A stretch of DNA of 64,000 bases from Ornithinimicrobium ciconiae (GCF_007197575.1 NZ_CP041616.1:620001-684000), one strand, 5' to 3'; positions 33,633 through 42,972 are shown, numbered from the stretch's first letter. Notes: generated by a model not told the origin, from the letters alone. Program-made: numbers and translations.

Positions 33633-34765
33633 TAGTGAGAGACCTCGACCTTCGAGATGATTTCCGCCATGTGCTTCACCCGCTGTGACCAGGAAGGGAT
33701 GTCTTTAGGTAGGTCGCCCGACCAGGGCACCTGCAGAGCTATCGCGGTCGCGACCGCTTCAGCGAAGACTTCTGGATCGACGGTTCTCACAAGGTGGTCG
33801 GATGCTTCGACAAACCCGGGTACGGGTGTAGACACCACAGGTCGACGTGCTGCCCGGTACTCGTATGCCTTGATGGGATCTAGCGAGGCGGTGAAATCTG
33901 AGAGCACATGTGGCACCAGGAGGACGTCGGCATGCTGGAGGTAGGTCGGCACACTCGCGCTTGGTCGTGGCCCCAGGACATGGGCGCCGGCGCGGTCCAG
34001 TCGCTTAAGGTCCTCGTCTGGCAGGGGTGCCGGACCTATGAGCACCACGTGCCCCCCGGTATCAGCCAGGCGTGCGGCTGTCGCAATGCAGAGTTCGACG
34101 TCCAGCCGATCCCGGTGGGATGTCCCCAGGTAGAGCGCGATCGGGCCAGAGGGCAGGTCTGCCGGTCGAGACTGACGTGTCCGATACGGGTCGAGATCGA
34201 CCGCATTGGGGATGAGGGTGACTGCTCGCTGAACTGACTTCGTACGCGAAAGGGCGGGGGAACACACGACGACCTCCCTACACGCGGTGAGAAGTCGGTC
34301 TTCCTGCCGTCGCAAGCGTGCGAGTTCAGGTGCAGGGCGGTCCGCAAGAAGCCAGTCGTCGGTGATGTCGTAGAGCGCTGGCCATCCGGTGCTGAGAAGC
34401 TCGGCCCCCAGAGGGTCATTGACCCAGAGCACAGGGTTTGCGAAGTCAAACTCCTTCACTTGGCGTCGGATCTCGGAGGCCCACCGCGCATCGGAGTTCG
34501 GGTCGAACTTGCGTGGCAGCCACTTAGTGGGTTGGTAGGCCCAGATGCGATCGGCACCCACGCCTGCGACGTCGGTGATGGGTTGGAGGCCTCGACCCCT
34601 CCGTGGGCGCTCGCGACGTCGCAGGGCATGAACTGGATCGGAGCCTGGCTCAACAAAGAGGACCCGATCGACACGCCTTGACCGCAACAGACCAGCGACG
34701 AGGTGTTGATTTCTCCGCCAGACTTCATCCCAGTCTTCGAGTGAAACGACGATCAGGTCTGTCAC
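33632..34765 (-). CDS. glycosyltransferase, GT-B type
   Basis: A 377-residue protein with the layout of short GT4-like transferases: LIVVSLEDWDEVWRRNQHLVAGL at the N-terminus, ALYDITDDWLLADRPAPE (a motif in family members that read an UDP-sugar or rhamnosyl lipid), AVDLDPYRTRQ linker and PTYLQHADVLLVPHVLSDFTASLDPIKAYEYRAARRPVVST. The GTG at 34765 overlaps the upstream stop (GTGA), so it is translationally coupled in the operon. Confidence 0.84.
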   Translation of the reverse strand: MTDLIVVSLEDWDEVWRRNQHLVAGLLRSRRVDRVLFVEPGSDPVHALRRRERPRRGRGLQPITDVAGVGADRIWAYQPTKWLPRKFDPNSDARWASEIRRQVKEFDFANPVLWVNDPLGAELLSTGWPALYDITDDWLLADRPAPELARLRRQEDRLLTACREVVVCSPALSRTKSVQRAVTLIPNAVDLDPYRTRQSRPADLPSGPIALYLGTSHRDRLDVELCIATAARLADTGGHVVLIGPAPLPDEDLKRLDRAGAHVLGPRPSASVPTYLQHADVLLVPHVLSDFTASLDPIKAYEYRAARRPVVSTPVPGFVEASDHLVRTVDPEVFAEAVATAIALQVPWSGDLPKDIPSWSQRVKHMAEIISKVEVSH

Positions 34766-35760
34766 AGAACCCCCTCATAGACGCGTCGTACGTCGCGGCT
34801 CTGCGCCGCCAGGTTGAATCGCTCACGTTGTCGCGCTTGGAGTTCGTGGCCGTATTGGTCTGCCAACGAGTCCTCAGTTGCGATGCGTCGGAGCCACTCT
34901 CCTGCCTCAGTTAGTCCCGCAGGGTCATACAGTGCCGCTCCAGAGACTGAACCGACGGACTCCAAGTGCCCCCCTGCGCCCGCTGCGACAACTGGTAGTG
35001 CCCGAGCCATGGCTTCGATGACCGCTAGGCCCTGAGCTTCGATGGTGCAGGGCGCGAGTAGAACTCGAGCCCGATCGAGGTAGGGGGCCGGGTCCTCTTG
35101 GTAGCCGACCAAGTCCACGTGTGCGGCCAATCCCATACCTGCAGCCAGGGTGCGAATCTCGTCGGTCATGCTGCCTCCACCCACGAACTGGAGCCGCCAG
35201 TCGTCCCACCAGAGGTCACTGGCATGGAATGCTTTGAGGGCGTCTAGTGGCCGCTTCTCAACTTCAAGGCGCTGCAGCACAAGGATGACCTTGTCTCGAT
35301 CCGCCGCAGGCTTTATCGCGGACTGGTTAGGCACTCCAGCTGGGATGACGACCGATGGTGTCTCGATCGCGTCGGCGACGAACTTGCTGACCGAAATCTG
35401 GGCATCCACACGTGAGGAAATGATAGGTGCCAGGAGGCCTCGCGTCGACATGGCTCGGCGTCTCGCGAAATGGCGCGTTGCAACGATCGGCCGGTGCCGC
35501 GATAGCAGTGTTGCGGTGAACTCGGCGCGCGTCATGTGCGCATGGGTGACGTTTGGAACTACGTGCCTCAGTGACCCTGCAGCTTCCGGCGCACTAGTGC
35601 CAGGTAGCCATGCGTAACTCCCCGCGCCAGGCATCCTGGAGGGATCGCCGCCGACGACCGTGACATCATCCCCATCCATCACTTGCTGATGAGCGAGCGA
35701 CGCGATGTGGGACTCGACTCCTGCGAAGTTTGCAGTGCACACGACGTGAACAACCCGCAC
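34762..35760 (-). CDS. GT4 glycosyltransferase
   Basis: A 332-residue transferase. GTG 35760 is preferred because it begins the typical VRVVHVVCTANFAGVESHIASLA and GGAGG lies upstream; an extended frame to 35892 is a shadow. The C-terminal half has VILVLQRLEVEKRPLDALKAF and PCTIEAQGLAVIEAMARALPVVAAGAGG. It is separated by 4 nt from the O-antigen ligase gene and overlaps the next gene. Confidence 0.87.
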   Translation of the reverse strand: MRVVHVVCTANFAGVESHIASLAHQQVMDGDDVTVVGGDPSRMPGAGSYAWLPGTSAPEAAGSLRHVVPNVTHAHMTRAEFTATLLSRHRPIVATRHFARRRAMSTRGLLAPIISSRVDAQISVSKFVADAIETPSVVIPAGVPNQSAIKPAADRDKVILVLQRLEVEKRPLDALKAFHASDLWWDDWRLQFVGGGSMTDEIRTLAAGMGLAAHVDLVGYQEDPAPYLDRARVLLAPCTIEAQGLAVIEAMARALPVVAAGAGGHLESVGSVSGAALYDPAGLTEAGEWLRRIATEDSLADQYGHELQARQRERFNLAAQSRDVRRVYEGVL

Positions 35761-35764
35761 CGTA

Positions 35765-37081
35765 TCAGCCTCCTGTGGGGGCTGGGACGGCTTGGGTTGG
35801 AGTAGACCGTGGCCTTGAGTCCGCTGCGGCACGGGCAGCCAGCCCGAGACAGAGGCCGGCCACGAGGAACGGAATCGACGTCTGCACAGCAACCCAGAAG
35901 AGGTCCAGTTGTCCCTGCACGAGTCGAGAGAGTAAGAGCGCGAACGCCAGGGTTCCGTAGGTCTTGTCTAATCGCCAAAGAACCACTAGCGAGCCGATCA
36001 TCATGATCAGGAAGCCGACCAGTCCCACCACGCCGGCGGTCGCGAGGACTTCAAGTATTCCATTGGGGGGTTGAAAATTGTACTGTGTGTCGGTATACCA
36101 GTAGCGCAGGCCCGTGCCGACCCATGGGTTCTGCTGCCAGGCTTCGATCGACTCCTCAAACCAGGTGAGGCGTTGGAAGGCCGAGTTGTGGATGTTGTCC
36201 GAGGCAAGTTGATCTCGCACCATGGTTGCGACGACCGCTAGCACGGGGGCAATCCCCAAGAGAATGAGGAGTGACCGGCGGCGTTCGGGGTGGTTCCGGA
36301 CGCTGACGACAACCAGTCCGATGGCCAGGCCGACCATGGCTTGTCGTGACTGAGCTGCTCCGATGCCAGTGACGGATAGCCAGAACATCACGGTTGTTCC
36401 CCACCGAGGCCAACCGAGCCAGGACGGGCGAGCGTAGGCGATTACGGCGCTGAATCCCAGGATGCAGCCGATGGCATTCTTGTGCATCGGGTACGGCCAC
36501 TGGGGGAAGACTGGCGAGAAGTCCCCGACAGCCCACTGTGTAACTCCTTGAACGACGGTCCCGGCTGCGAGGATGCCGCTGGACAGAAGGAGTAGAGCTA
36601 GAGCAGTCTTCGCCAGTCCTGCGCGTCCAGCGGCCCAGCCTATAATCAGCGCCCCGCTCACGAGCAACCATGCGTGAACCCACTCCACCCTGTTGGCGGT
36701 GAAGGGGTTTTGAATCACCGTGAACAAAGTGGTCGTCTGATAGATGGCGTTGAGCCACAGCAGTTGCCGCAGCTCTCTACTAAAGGGGCGGGGGGACATG
36801 AACAGCGCTGGCCAGAACGAGACTCCGAGAGCGACGTCTGAGACAGTCAGGTCGACGGGCCCGACTGCCACGCGGGCGGTGACGACGACGAGGGCGAACG
36901 CTAGGGCGGGAAGCGCGGCCGGCTGGGCAACAGTTGCCCCAGCCACTGCGACAATCGCAGCGGCGAGCAGTGCCAGGGTCGGCCGTGTTGTCGAAGCGTA
37001 ACCAACGCCTACGGCTATGACGAGCGCGGCAACTCCGGTGCAGGCAAGCAGTGCCCGGCTCATCCATTCGGAGTGCATCAT
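35765..37081 (-). CDS. O-antigen ligase/polymerase family (Wzy-like)
   Basis: A 438-residue membrane protein with about 11-12 helices. The family core is visible: PMHKNAIGCILGFSAVIAYARP, AQSRQAMVGLAIG, then the periplasmic loop RLTWFEESIEAWQQNPWVGTGLRYW. The ATG at 37081 overlaps the upstream fusion gene stop (ATGA type). Wzy_C proteins either polymerise lipid-linked repeats or ligate glycans to acceptors; which one here is open. A second such protein is at the right end of the window. Confidence 0.87.
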   Translation of the reverse strand: MMHSEWMSRALLACTGVAALVIAVGVGYASTTRPTLALLAAAIVAVAGATVAQPAALPALAFALVVVTARVAVGPVDLTVSDVALGVSFWPALFMSPRPFSRELRQLLWLNAIYQTTTLFTVIQNPFTANRVEWVHAWLLVSGALIIGWAAGRAGLAKTALALLLLSSGILAAGTVVQGVTQWAVGDFSPVFPQWPYPMHKNAIGCILGFSAVIAYARPSWLGWPRWGTTVMFWLSVTGIGAAQSRQAMVGLAIGLVVVSVRNHPERRRSLLILLGIAPVLAVVATMVRDQLASDNIHNSAFQRLTWFEESIEAWQQNPWVGTGLRYWYTDTQYNFQPPNGILEVLATAGVVGLVGFLIMMIGSLVVLWRLDKTYGTLAFALLLSRLVQGQLDLFWVAVQTSIPFLVAGLCLGLAARAAADSRPRSTPTQAVPAPTGG

Positions 37082-39042
37082 GCCACGAGCCTTGCCAGTG
37101 CTTCCCGTTCGCGGCGACGCGGTCCTGCCCTCAAGAGTTTTGCTCGTGTGCGTGCGGCGGTCCCGCGGGGGCCAGGCAAGAGGACGCCTCGAACCAGACT
37201 TCCTGACAACTGTGCGAGTCTCGTCACCTGCCACCCGAGAGCACCGTGATGCTTCCGGAAATACCTCTCCTGGCCAGCGTAGAAGTGTGTGTCACGACGA
37301 AGCGGATCGCTGCTCGTCCCGGCACCGACGTGTGTTGCTGTAACACTGTCCACCACGCGGTGACGCCAGCCCATGAGCGAGGCCCTGCGGGCCCAGTCCG
37401 TCTCTTCGGCATACAGGAAGAAGTCCTCATCGAAACCGCCGACCTGAGCCAGTGCCTCGGACCGCAGCATCAGCACCGAGCCGATGACGTAGTCCTTTGA
37501 ACTGTTGAGACGGCCCAGACCTGCCGCTTCGATCCACGAGCGGAGGGGGGTCGGCCACGGCCACGCCACGCGTGCCGCCGCGCCCGCAATATCGACTTGG
37601 GCCGACCCAACACTACCGAGTGTTGGGTCCGACCGGAGTGCGTGATGAAGCCGACGAACGCCGTCAACTGTGATGCGAGCGTCAGGGTTGAGTAGGAGCA
37701 TGTCCGACTCAGGAGTGAGGCGTCGGGCAAGTGCGTAGTTGACGCCTGTGCCGAAGCCGCCGTTGTGTCCTGGATCGAGGTAGCGGACACCGGCGACGGC
37801 GCACACCGCCATCACGTCATCTCGCGACGAGTTGTCGACCACAGTGACTGTGAGGCCAGCCACCGAAGTTAGCGTCTCGCTCAGCAGGTCCGGGGCGCCG
37901 TACGCGACGACCACAACTTCGGGAGCAAGGTCGGTTGCTTCCAGGCTCTGCTGGTGGGTCGCGACGCGGTACAGCTCGTCAAAGTCGGCAGCAACAGCCG
38001 GCCAGGAGCACTCCTGCGCCCGGTGCAGCCCACGTTGTCGCAGGACTGCCTGCAAGTCAGTGGAGCAGCCGACGCGCATCAGTGCCTCGGCCAGCGCGGT
38101 GGGATCACCCTCCGGCACGAGAATCCCAGTTTCACCCACCACCTCAGGCAGGGCACCGCTCACTGACGCCACCACCGGAACCCCACTGGCCATGGCCTCG
38201 ATTACCACGCGGCCGAACTGCTCGACCCAACCCGGGGTCGTCAGGGAGGGCACGGCGAGAACGTCGAAACTGGCGTACACCGCTGGGAGGTCCTCCTGGG
38301 ACACTCCGCCCAGCCAGGTCATTCGGGTCTCGATCCCGAGTTCACGGGAAAGCTGCCGAAGTTCCTCTTCTTGCGGTCCGCTGCCCGCGATTGTCAGGTG
38401 CAACTGAGGCAGCTTCGCAAGGGATGCCAAGAGCACCGCCACGCCCTTATGCGGAGCCAGTCGACCGACATAGCCCACCCGGACGGGGGCGTCCGACACC
38501 GGCGGCCGATCACTCACGGTGAAGTGGGCGAGGTCAACCCCGAGGGGGATGGTCCGCGGTTGACCAGGGAAGCCCTTGCGCTGAAGTATCCGTCCGGCCT
38601 CGTCGTTGCAGACCTGAACGCCTGCTGCGTGCCGGAGGGACCAACCCTCCAACCACCGAAACGGCACCGGGTAGCGCTTCTCGAGATTCTGCGCGGAGTA
38701 GAGAACGTAGGGCGCGGAGTTTCGTCGGAGCTTGCGGATCGCCAGGATCTCAGCGGTAGAAAGGGCGAAGGGCTCTTCATGAATGTCGATGACATCCCAG
38801 TCTTGGCCCATCGCTCGCCAGATCGGTCGGGGGTCATAGAGGAACAGTGCCGGGTGGCGCCCAAACGTCCGCAGACCCTCGACTTGCTCGCCGGAGCGCG
38901 GTTCCAGGTGGACATCGCTGCCACCCTCGTCCCAGCGCTGTGCTGTGAGGAGGTGCACGTCGTGCCCGAGCTCCCGCAGCTCACGCTCCCGCGCGCGCCA
39001 GGCGTCGACGACGGCGCTGTGGAACACACGGAGAACCCTCAC
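37078..39042 (-). CDS. GT4-GT2 fusion glycosyltransferase
   Basis: A 654-residue two-domain enzyme. Residues 1-370 are a GT-B (GT4) unit with RVGYVGRLAPHKGVAVLLASL and WVEQFGRVVIEAMASGVPVVAS. Residues from about 375 form a GT-A (GT2, rhamnosyltransferase-like) unit with VVVVAYGAPDLLSETL, LDPGHNGGFGTGVNYAL, MLLLNPDARI and DEDFFLYAEETDWARRA (the ED-x-DW type acid motif). Both halves look intact, so one polypeptide could add two successive sugars. First gene of a five-gene operon with stop/start overlaps. Confidence 0.9.
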   Translation of the reverse strand: MRVLRVFHSAVVDAWRARERELRELGHDVHLLTAQRWDEGGSDVHLEPRSGEQVEGLRTFGRHPALFLYDPRPIWRAMGQDWDVIDIHEEPFALSTAEILAIRKLRRNSAPYVLYSAQNLEKRYPVPFRWLEGWSLRHAAGVQVCNDEAGRILQRKGFPGQPRTIPLGVDLAHFTVSDRPPVSDAPVRVGYVGRLAPHKGVAVLLASLAKLPQLHLTIAGSGPQEEELRQLSRELGIETRMTWLGGVSQEDLPAVYASFDVLAVPSLTTPGWVEQFGRVVIEAMASGVPVVASVSGALPEVVGETGILVPEGDPTALAEALMRVGCSTDLQAVLRQRGLHRAQECSWPAVAADFDELYRVATHQQSLEATDLAPEVVVVAYGAPDLLSETLTSVAGLTVTVVDNSSRDDVMAVCAVAGVRYLDPGHNGGFGTGVNYALARRLTPESDMLLLNPDARITVDGVRRLHHALRSDPTLGSVGSAQVDIAGAAARVAWPWPTPLRSWIEAAGLGRLNSSKDYVIGSVLMLRSEALAQVGGFDEDFFLYAEETDWARRASLMGWRHRVVDSVTATHVGAGTSSDPLRRDTHFYAGQERYFRKHHGALGWQVTRLAQLSGSLVRGVLLPGPRGTAARTRAKLLRAGPRRREREALARLVA

Positions 39043-39114
39043 GGTAGTCAGGATACGGTCCCGCTCGGAGCGGAGCTCCGTTGAGTGTTCACCAACGGGT
39101 TGCTGTGCATGGAC

Positions 39115-40218
39115 CTATGGTGCGGCGTGCGTCCGTCGAACTGAGGGCCCTGGGAACATGCGCCTTCCGAGCCGATGCGTGGGAAGTTCCACGTAGCGAT
39201 ACATCACCGCGGCCATCGCGGTGATCAGCAGAAACGTGGCCGTGCCACCGATCAGCAGTTGAGCCGGCCACCCAGGGAGAAGGGCAACCAGCGGTCCTAC
39301 AACGAGCAGGGCGGGCTGGTGAAGGAGATAGAAACTGTAAGCACGCTCGCCGAACTCCTCCGAAACCTCGATGGCCTTGCCCCCGACGCGCAACCCGCAC
39401 ATGAGCAGAACAAGGCATGCTCCCAGAGCGCCCCAAGCGATATGGACGAGGACTTCGTTCTGCTCGGTCGTAGACGCTATGACGCTTACCAAGCCAAAAA
39501 CGAGGGACCCGGCGGCCCACGTTCGCGGACGCACGGATCCCCCGCTCACCAGCCGCGTAGCGCACCACATTCCAATCACGAACTGCAGAAGACGTGCCGG
39601 TAGCGCGTGGATGCCACCAAGCCCAAAGCCAACAGGCCCGCTCACGTCAAGTCCACGGGACAGCGTCCAAATAGCCGCAAGTGCCACGCTTCCGATCAGT
39701 AGCGGGGCCATCCCCCAGCGTCGCCAGACCGCGACGAGTAGTGGGAAGACGAGGTAGAGGTGCAGTTCGAGCGAAATGCTCCATAGCGATCCGTTGATCG
39801 AGCCGAGTGTGCCGGGGAACCATGTCTGAACACCGAAAATATGGAGCAGCAGTTCTGGGAAGGTTGCCTGGCTGCCCACCACCAAATCCCAGGTGCGTGG
39901 ACCCATCGCTAGCAAGGCGGCAATAGCTAGTGCTACGTAGTAAGCCGGCAGGATTCTCAGTGCGCGCCGTCCGTAAAACTGCTTGCTGTCCAACTGGCCC
40001 ATGGCTCGGACGACGGGAAGGAAAAGCACGAATCCTGAGATAACGATGAATATGTCCACGCCGTGGGCCCCAAGAGCCATCAACTGTGGGAGCTTCCATG
40101 GCAGGTTCATGAACGTCCAGTAGCCCGCGATATGGCACACGAGGACAGCGATCGCCGACAGACCACGCAAAGTGTCAATGCCGGTCAGGCGGCCAGGTGG
40201 CGGAGAAGGAGATGTCAT
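39115..40218 (-). CDS. OafA-like integral membrane O-acyltransferase
   Basis: A 367-residue acyltransferase-3 family protein with about ten helices. It opens with LTGIDTLRGLSAIAVLVCHIAG (catalytic His region after the RG motif) and has GVDIFIVISGFVLFLPVVR and RRALRILPAYY. It would acylate exported sugars using acyl-CoA. It is the only obvious membrane O-acyltransferase in the window, which matters for the carrier-linked chemistry at 49-60 kb. Confidence 0.87.
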   Translation of the reverse strand: MTSPSPPPGRLTGIDTLRGLSAIAVLVCHIAGYWTFMNLPWKLPQLMALGAHGVDIFIVISGFVLFLPVVRAMGQLDSKQFYGRRALRILPAYYVALAIAALLAMGPRTWDLVVGSQATFPELLLHIFGVQTWFPGTLGSINGSLWSISLELHLYLVFPLLVAVWRRWGMAPLLIGSVALAAIWTLSRGLDVSGPVGFGLGGIHALPARLLQFVIGMWCATRLVSGGSVRPRTWAAGSLVFGLVSVIASTTEQNEVLVHIAWGALGACLVLLMCGLRVGGKAIEVSEEFGERAYSFYLLHQPALLVVGPLVALLPGWPAQLLIGGTATFLLITAMAAVMYRYVELPTHRLGRRMFPGPSVRRTHAAP

Positions 40219-40278
40219 GCTGCATCCCGCAGGAGCGATTCCCGAACCTGCGGGGATGACCCCAGCAAAGTCTCCACG

Positions 40279-40911
40279 CTAGAGCGCTGCTCGGGCCGCA
40301 CTCACGGCCAGTTCAGGGCCACTGACCTCAACCGCTGCGACGCGAAGCCGTCCGAAGGCGGCCATGACCAACTCCCCCGGGGCGCCGGTGAGCACGGCGG
40401 TACCCGCCTCCGTGGGTCGCTTGACAGCCTTGCGGCCATGGCCCGGTGCGACCAGGACAACGCCGCAGTCGAGCTTGGCGAGCATCAACCGCGCGCTCTT
40501 GGTCAGCTGTCCCCACAGGGCCGACTCAAGCTCTGGGGAGATCTTCCGTTGCGGCCCGACCTGGCCCTCGCCGCGCAGCACGTCCTCGTGGTGGATGAAG
40601 AACTCTGTGAGGTTCATGAGGTTGTCGACGACCGGCACGCGTGCTGGAGACCAGGCCGGGGGGCCGGACCGCACCAGGTGGACGAGTTCAGCCCACTCGC
40701 GCGTGGCGTAATCGTTCATCCCGGACTCGAGTCGGTCGGCCAGCGGCGGGATCAGTCCGCCCACAGCCAGGTCCGGCCGGCCGTCGCGGATGACGAGGTG
40801 GGCCGCCAGCTCCGCGGTCGACCACGGGTCACACAGCGTGGGGGCCGTCGGACCGATCCGGTCGAGGGTGTCACAGAGCGCCTGACGCTCGATCGCGGCG
40901 AGGTGGGTCAC
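40279..40911 (-). CDS. TIGR03085/DinB-like metal-binding protein
   Basis: A 210-residue protein. GTG 40911 gives MTHLAAIERQALCDTLDRIGPTAPTLCDPWSTAELAAHL, the start of the mycothiol-dependent maleylpyruvate isomerase-like (DinB) fold, with metal-binding histidines in AAHL (about 37) and FIHHEDVLRG (about 111). It lies 4 nt after the deformylase stop and so is probably cotranscribed with def. Small-molecule thiol chemistry is a guess from the fold. Confidence 0.82.
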   Translation of the reverse strand: MTHLAAIERQALCDTLDRIGPTAPTLCDPWSTAELAAHLVIRDGRPDLAVGGLIPPLADRLESGMNDYATREWAELVHLVRSGPPAWSPARVPVVDNLMNLTEFFIHHEDVLRGEGQVGPQRKISPELESALWGQLTKSARLMLAKLDCGVVLVAPGHGRKAVKRPTEAGTAVLTGAPGELVMAAFGRLRVAAVEVSGPELAVSAARAAL

Positions 40912-40915
40912 GGGA

Positions 40916-41485
40916 TCACACGTCCTCGGCCTTGGTGGTGGTCGGGTCCCACTTGGTGACGCCGTGTTCGGCCCACCCACGGTCCTTGGCTGCTTCGCGC
41001 GCCTCGCGCTTGACGGGGCCGATCAGCCGGTCGACATAGAGCAGGCCGTCCAGGTGGTCGGTCTCGTGCTGCAGGCATCGAGCCAGCAGACCCTCGCCCT
41101 CGATCACGACCTCGTTGCCGTCCAGGTCAATGCCGGTGACTCGGGCCTGGGGGTGGCGGGCCAGCGGGAAGTACTCACCGGGAACGGACAGGCACCCCTC
41201 CCCGTCCTCCTCCTCGTCCAACGGCGCGGGGGCTCCGAGGCGCTCGAGCACGGGGTTGATCACCACGCCCTTGGCGTTCTCAGCTCCAGGCACCGGGCAG
41301 TCATAGACAAAGATCCGCAGCCGCACCCCGACCTGGTTCGCAGCCAGCCCGACCCCCTCGGCTGCTTCCATGGTGTCGAACATGTCCGCGACGAGCTCGC
41401 GAACCTCATCGGTGACCTCGCGCACCTTCTTGGTGGGCTGGTGCAGGGCTCGGTGGCCGATGACGGTGATGTCACGGACGGTCAC
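40916..41485 (-). CDS. def: peptide deformylase
   Basis: A 189-residue metalloenzyme removing N-formyl groups from nascent proteins. All three motifs are present: GVGLAANQVG (about 47-56), EGCLSVPGEY (metal Cys, about 99) and QHETDHLDG (two metal His, about 141-149). GTG 41485 has GAGGAG 8 nt upstream; the extended frame is a shadow. It is divergent from the second vapBC. Confidence 0.96.
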   Translation of the reverse strand: MTVRDITVIGHRALHQPTKKVREVTDEVRELVADMFDTMEAAEGVGLAANQVGVRLRIFVYDCPVPGAENAKGVVINPVLERLGAPAPLDEEEDGEGCLSVPGEYFPLARHPQARVTGIDLDGNEVVIEGEGLLARCLQHETDHLDGLLYVDRLIGPVKREAREAAKDRGWAEHGVTKWDPTTTKAEDV

Positions 41486-41585
41486 AGGGTCGACTCCTCT
41501 GGTGCGGACGGACGTGCGGGTCGATCCTAAGCGGTGCGCGGGTTGTGGATCGTGGCTGTGGCTTTGGCAGGAGTTGAATGGTGGC

Positions 41586-41617
41586 GCATCACATGTGATG
41601 CAGCTATGATGTTGTCT
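41586..41617 (+). promoter_or_regulatory. second vapBC operator and leaderless promoter
   Basis: A perfect 16-bp palindrome GCATCACATGTGATGC (41586-41601) precedes TATGAT (41605-41610), 7 nt before GTG 41618. The palindrome is a likely VapB(C) operator overlapping the promoter spacer. TATGATGTTGT is identical to the first module's box. Confidence 0.65.
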
Positions 41618-41848
41618 GTGCGAACGACAGTCGACCTCCCCCCGAGCGTGCATCAACGTGCCCGGCGGCTGGCGGCGGAGCAGGGTAGGTCGCTGTCTGC
41701 GGTGGTGGCTGAACTGACGACTCGCGGGCTCGCGCAACTCGATGCTCCTGCTGTTCTGACCCTCGATGAGCTGACCGGACTGCCCGTGCTCAGCATCGGT
41801 CGCCCGATCAGCACGGACGAGGTCGCCGAGATCCTCGACGACGAATGA
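41618..41848 (+). CDS. vapB: VapB-type antitoxin (second module)
   Basis: A 76-residue antitoxin beginning MRTTVDLPPSVHQRARRLAAEQGRSLSAVVAELTTRG, a ribbon-helix-helix N-terminus, with an acidic C-terminal end (ISTDEVAEILDDE). GTG 41618 is chosen over ATG 41606/41609 because those lie in the -10 box and by alignment with the first VapB. The stop overlaps the toxin start (ATGA). Confidence 0.85.
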   Translation: MRTTVDLPPSVHQRARRLAAEQGRSLSAVVAELTTRGLAQLDAPAVLTLDELTGLPVLSIGRPISTDEVAEILDDE

Positions 41849-42237
41849 GCCACTACTTGCTCGATGCCAATGTGCTGATCGCCCTGACCGTCGTTGAGCA
41901 TGAGCACCACGAGCGGGCCGCAACGTGGCTGCCGACCGTTGACCGTTTCGCGGTGTGTCCGGTCGTGGAGGGCGCCCTGGTCCGGTTCCTCGTTCGCATC
42001 GGAGAGTCCACTCGGACGGCCAGCGAGATTCTGAGCGGTGTGTGGGCCCACCCGCGGTGCGAGTTCTGGCCCGACGACCTGTCCTACCGAGACGTGGATC
42101 TCACTGTCGTGCGGGGTCATCGGCAGGTCACCGACACCTATCTCGTCGGGCTCGCCCGTGGGCACGACGGCATGCTGGCCACGTTCGACAGCGCCCTCGT
42201 GGCTGCACACCCCCGCTCAAGCGTGCTCATCGGCTGA
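41845..42237 (+). CDS. vapC: VapC-type PIN-domain toxin (second module)
   Basis: A 130-residue PIN-domain ribonuclease toxin. Active-site acids lie in LLDANVLIAL (Asp6), PVVEGALVRFL (Glu, about 40), GHRQVTDTYLVGLA (Asp, about 98) and LATFDSAL (Asp, about 116). It is shorter than its paralogue at 21641 but shares the same motif spacing. The 4-nt overlap with vapB is typical of vapBC operons. Confidence 0.88.
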   Translation: MSHYLLDANVLIALTVVEHEHHERAATWLPTVDRFAVCPVVEGALVRFLVRIGESTRTASEILSGVWAHPRCEFWPDDLSYRDVDLTVVRGHRQVTDTYLVGLARGHDGMLATFDSALVAAHPRSSVLIG

Positions 42238-42252
42238 GAACTGGCTTGTGAC

Positions 42253-42972
42253 TCAGCCGCGCGGTCGCGCGATCGGGCCGGTGATGTCCGGGTCGTCCCA
42301 GTGGCCGACCGGCGCATAGGTCGGCTCGTGGTCATGGGAGACCTCCCAGGCCGCGTCCTCGTAGCGGTCGTGCTCCTCGCTGTCGTGCTCCTCGTAGTCG
42401 ACCTGTGAATCGGGGGACTGAGGGTCCTGGAAGCCGTGGATGTCGTCGTCGGGGTCTTGCCCGTCCGGACCAAAGATCGTGTCGCAGATGCGGCGGTAGG
42501 TCTCGTCCGGGTCCGGCACCCAGTTGATCTCGCGCATCGCCTGATCCTGGCCGGCCGACTCCATGAGGAACTGGCCATAGCCCAGCATCCGACCGAGCAG
42601 CGAGCGGCTGTAGTTCATGTCGGTGACCTTGCGCAGCGGCATCATCGCGACCTTGTGGGTGATCAGCCCGTAGGTCATGATCAGCCGCTTGTCGGTGGCG
42701 ACAAACCACTCGTTGCGCCACTCGATGGCCTTCCACACCAGCCGGGCAAGGAGCACGAGGAAGATCAGGATGAGCAGGTCCGGCAGGATCGTGGCATGGG
42801 GTGTGGCGTTCGCGGAGAACCAGATGGCCAGCATCAGTGCGGCGAGGGTGGTGAGGACCGGCTCGATCATCCGGCCCCAGTGGTGCCGGATCGCGACGAT
42901 GATCTCCTCGTGCTCCAGCAGGTAGCGATCCAGCAGGCGGCTATTGACCCGTGTGCCCCGCACCGGACTCAC
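42253..42972 (-). CDS. bacterial PH-domain membrane protein
   Basis: A 239-residue protein. Two N-terminal membrane helices (about 36-53 and 62-82) lead to a PH-like domain: EWFVATDKRLIMTYGLITHKVAMMPLRKVTDMNYSRSLLGRMLGYGQFLMESAGQDQAM. A long acidic tail (about 165-239, Asp/Glu/His-rich) is unusual for the family. The GTG at 42972 is in frame with a possible alternative GTG 42964. It is upstream-adjacent to the 55-residue protein. Function unknown. Confidence 0.8.
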   Translation of the reverse strand: MSPVRGTRVNSRLLDRYLLEHEEIIVAIRHHWGRMIEPVLTTLAALMLAIWFSANATPHATILPDLLILIFLVLLARLVWKAIEWRNEWFVATDKRLIMTYGLITHKVAMMPLRKVTDMNYSRSLLGRMLGYGQFLMESAGQDQAMREINWVPDPDETYRRICDTIFGPDGQDPDDDIHGFQDPQSPDSQVDYEEHDSEEHDRYEDAAWEVSHDHEPTYAPVGHWDDPDITGPIARPRG

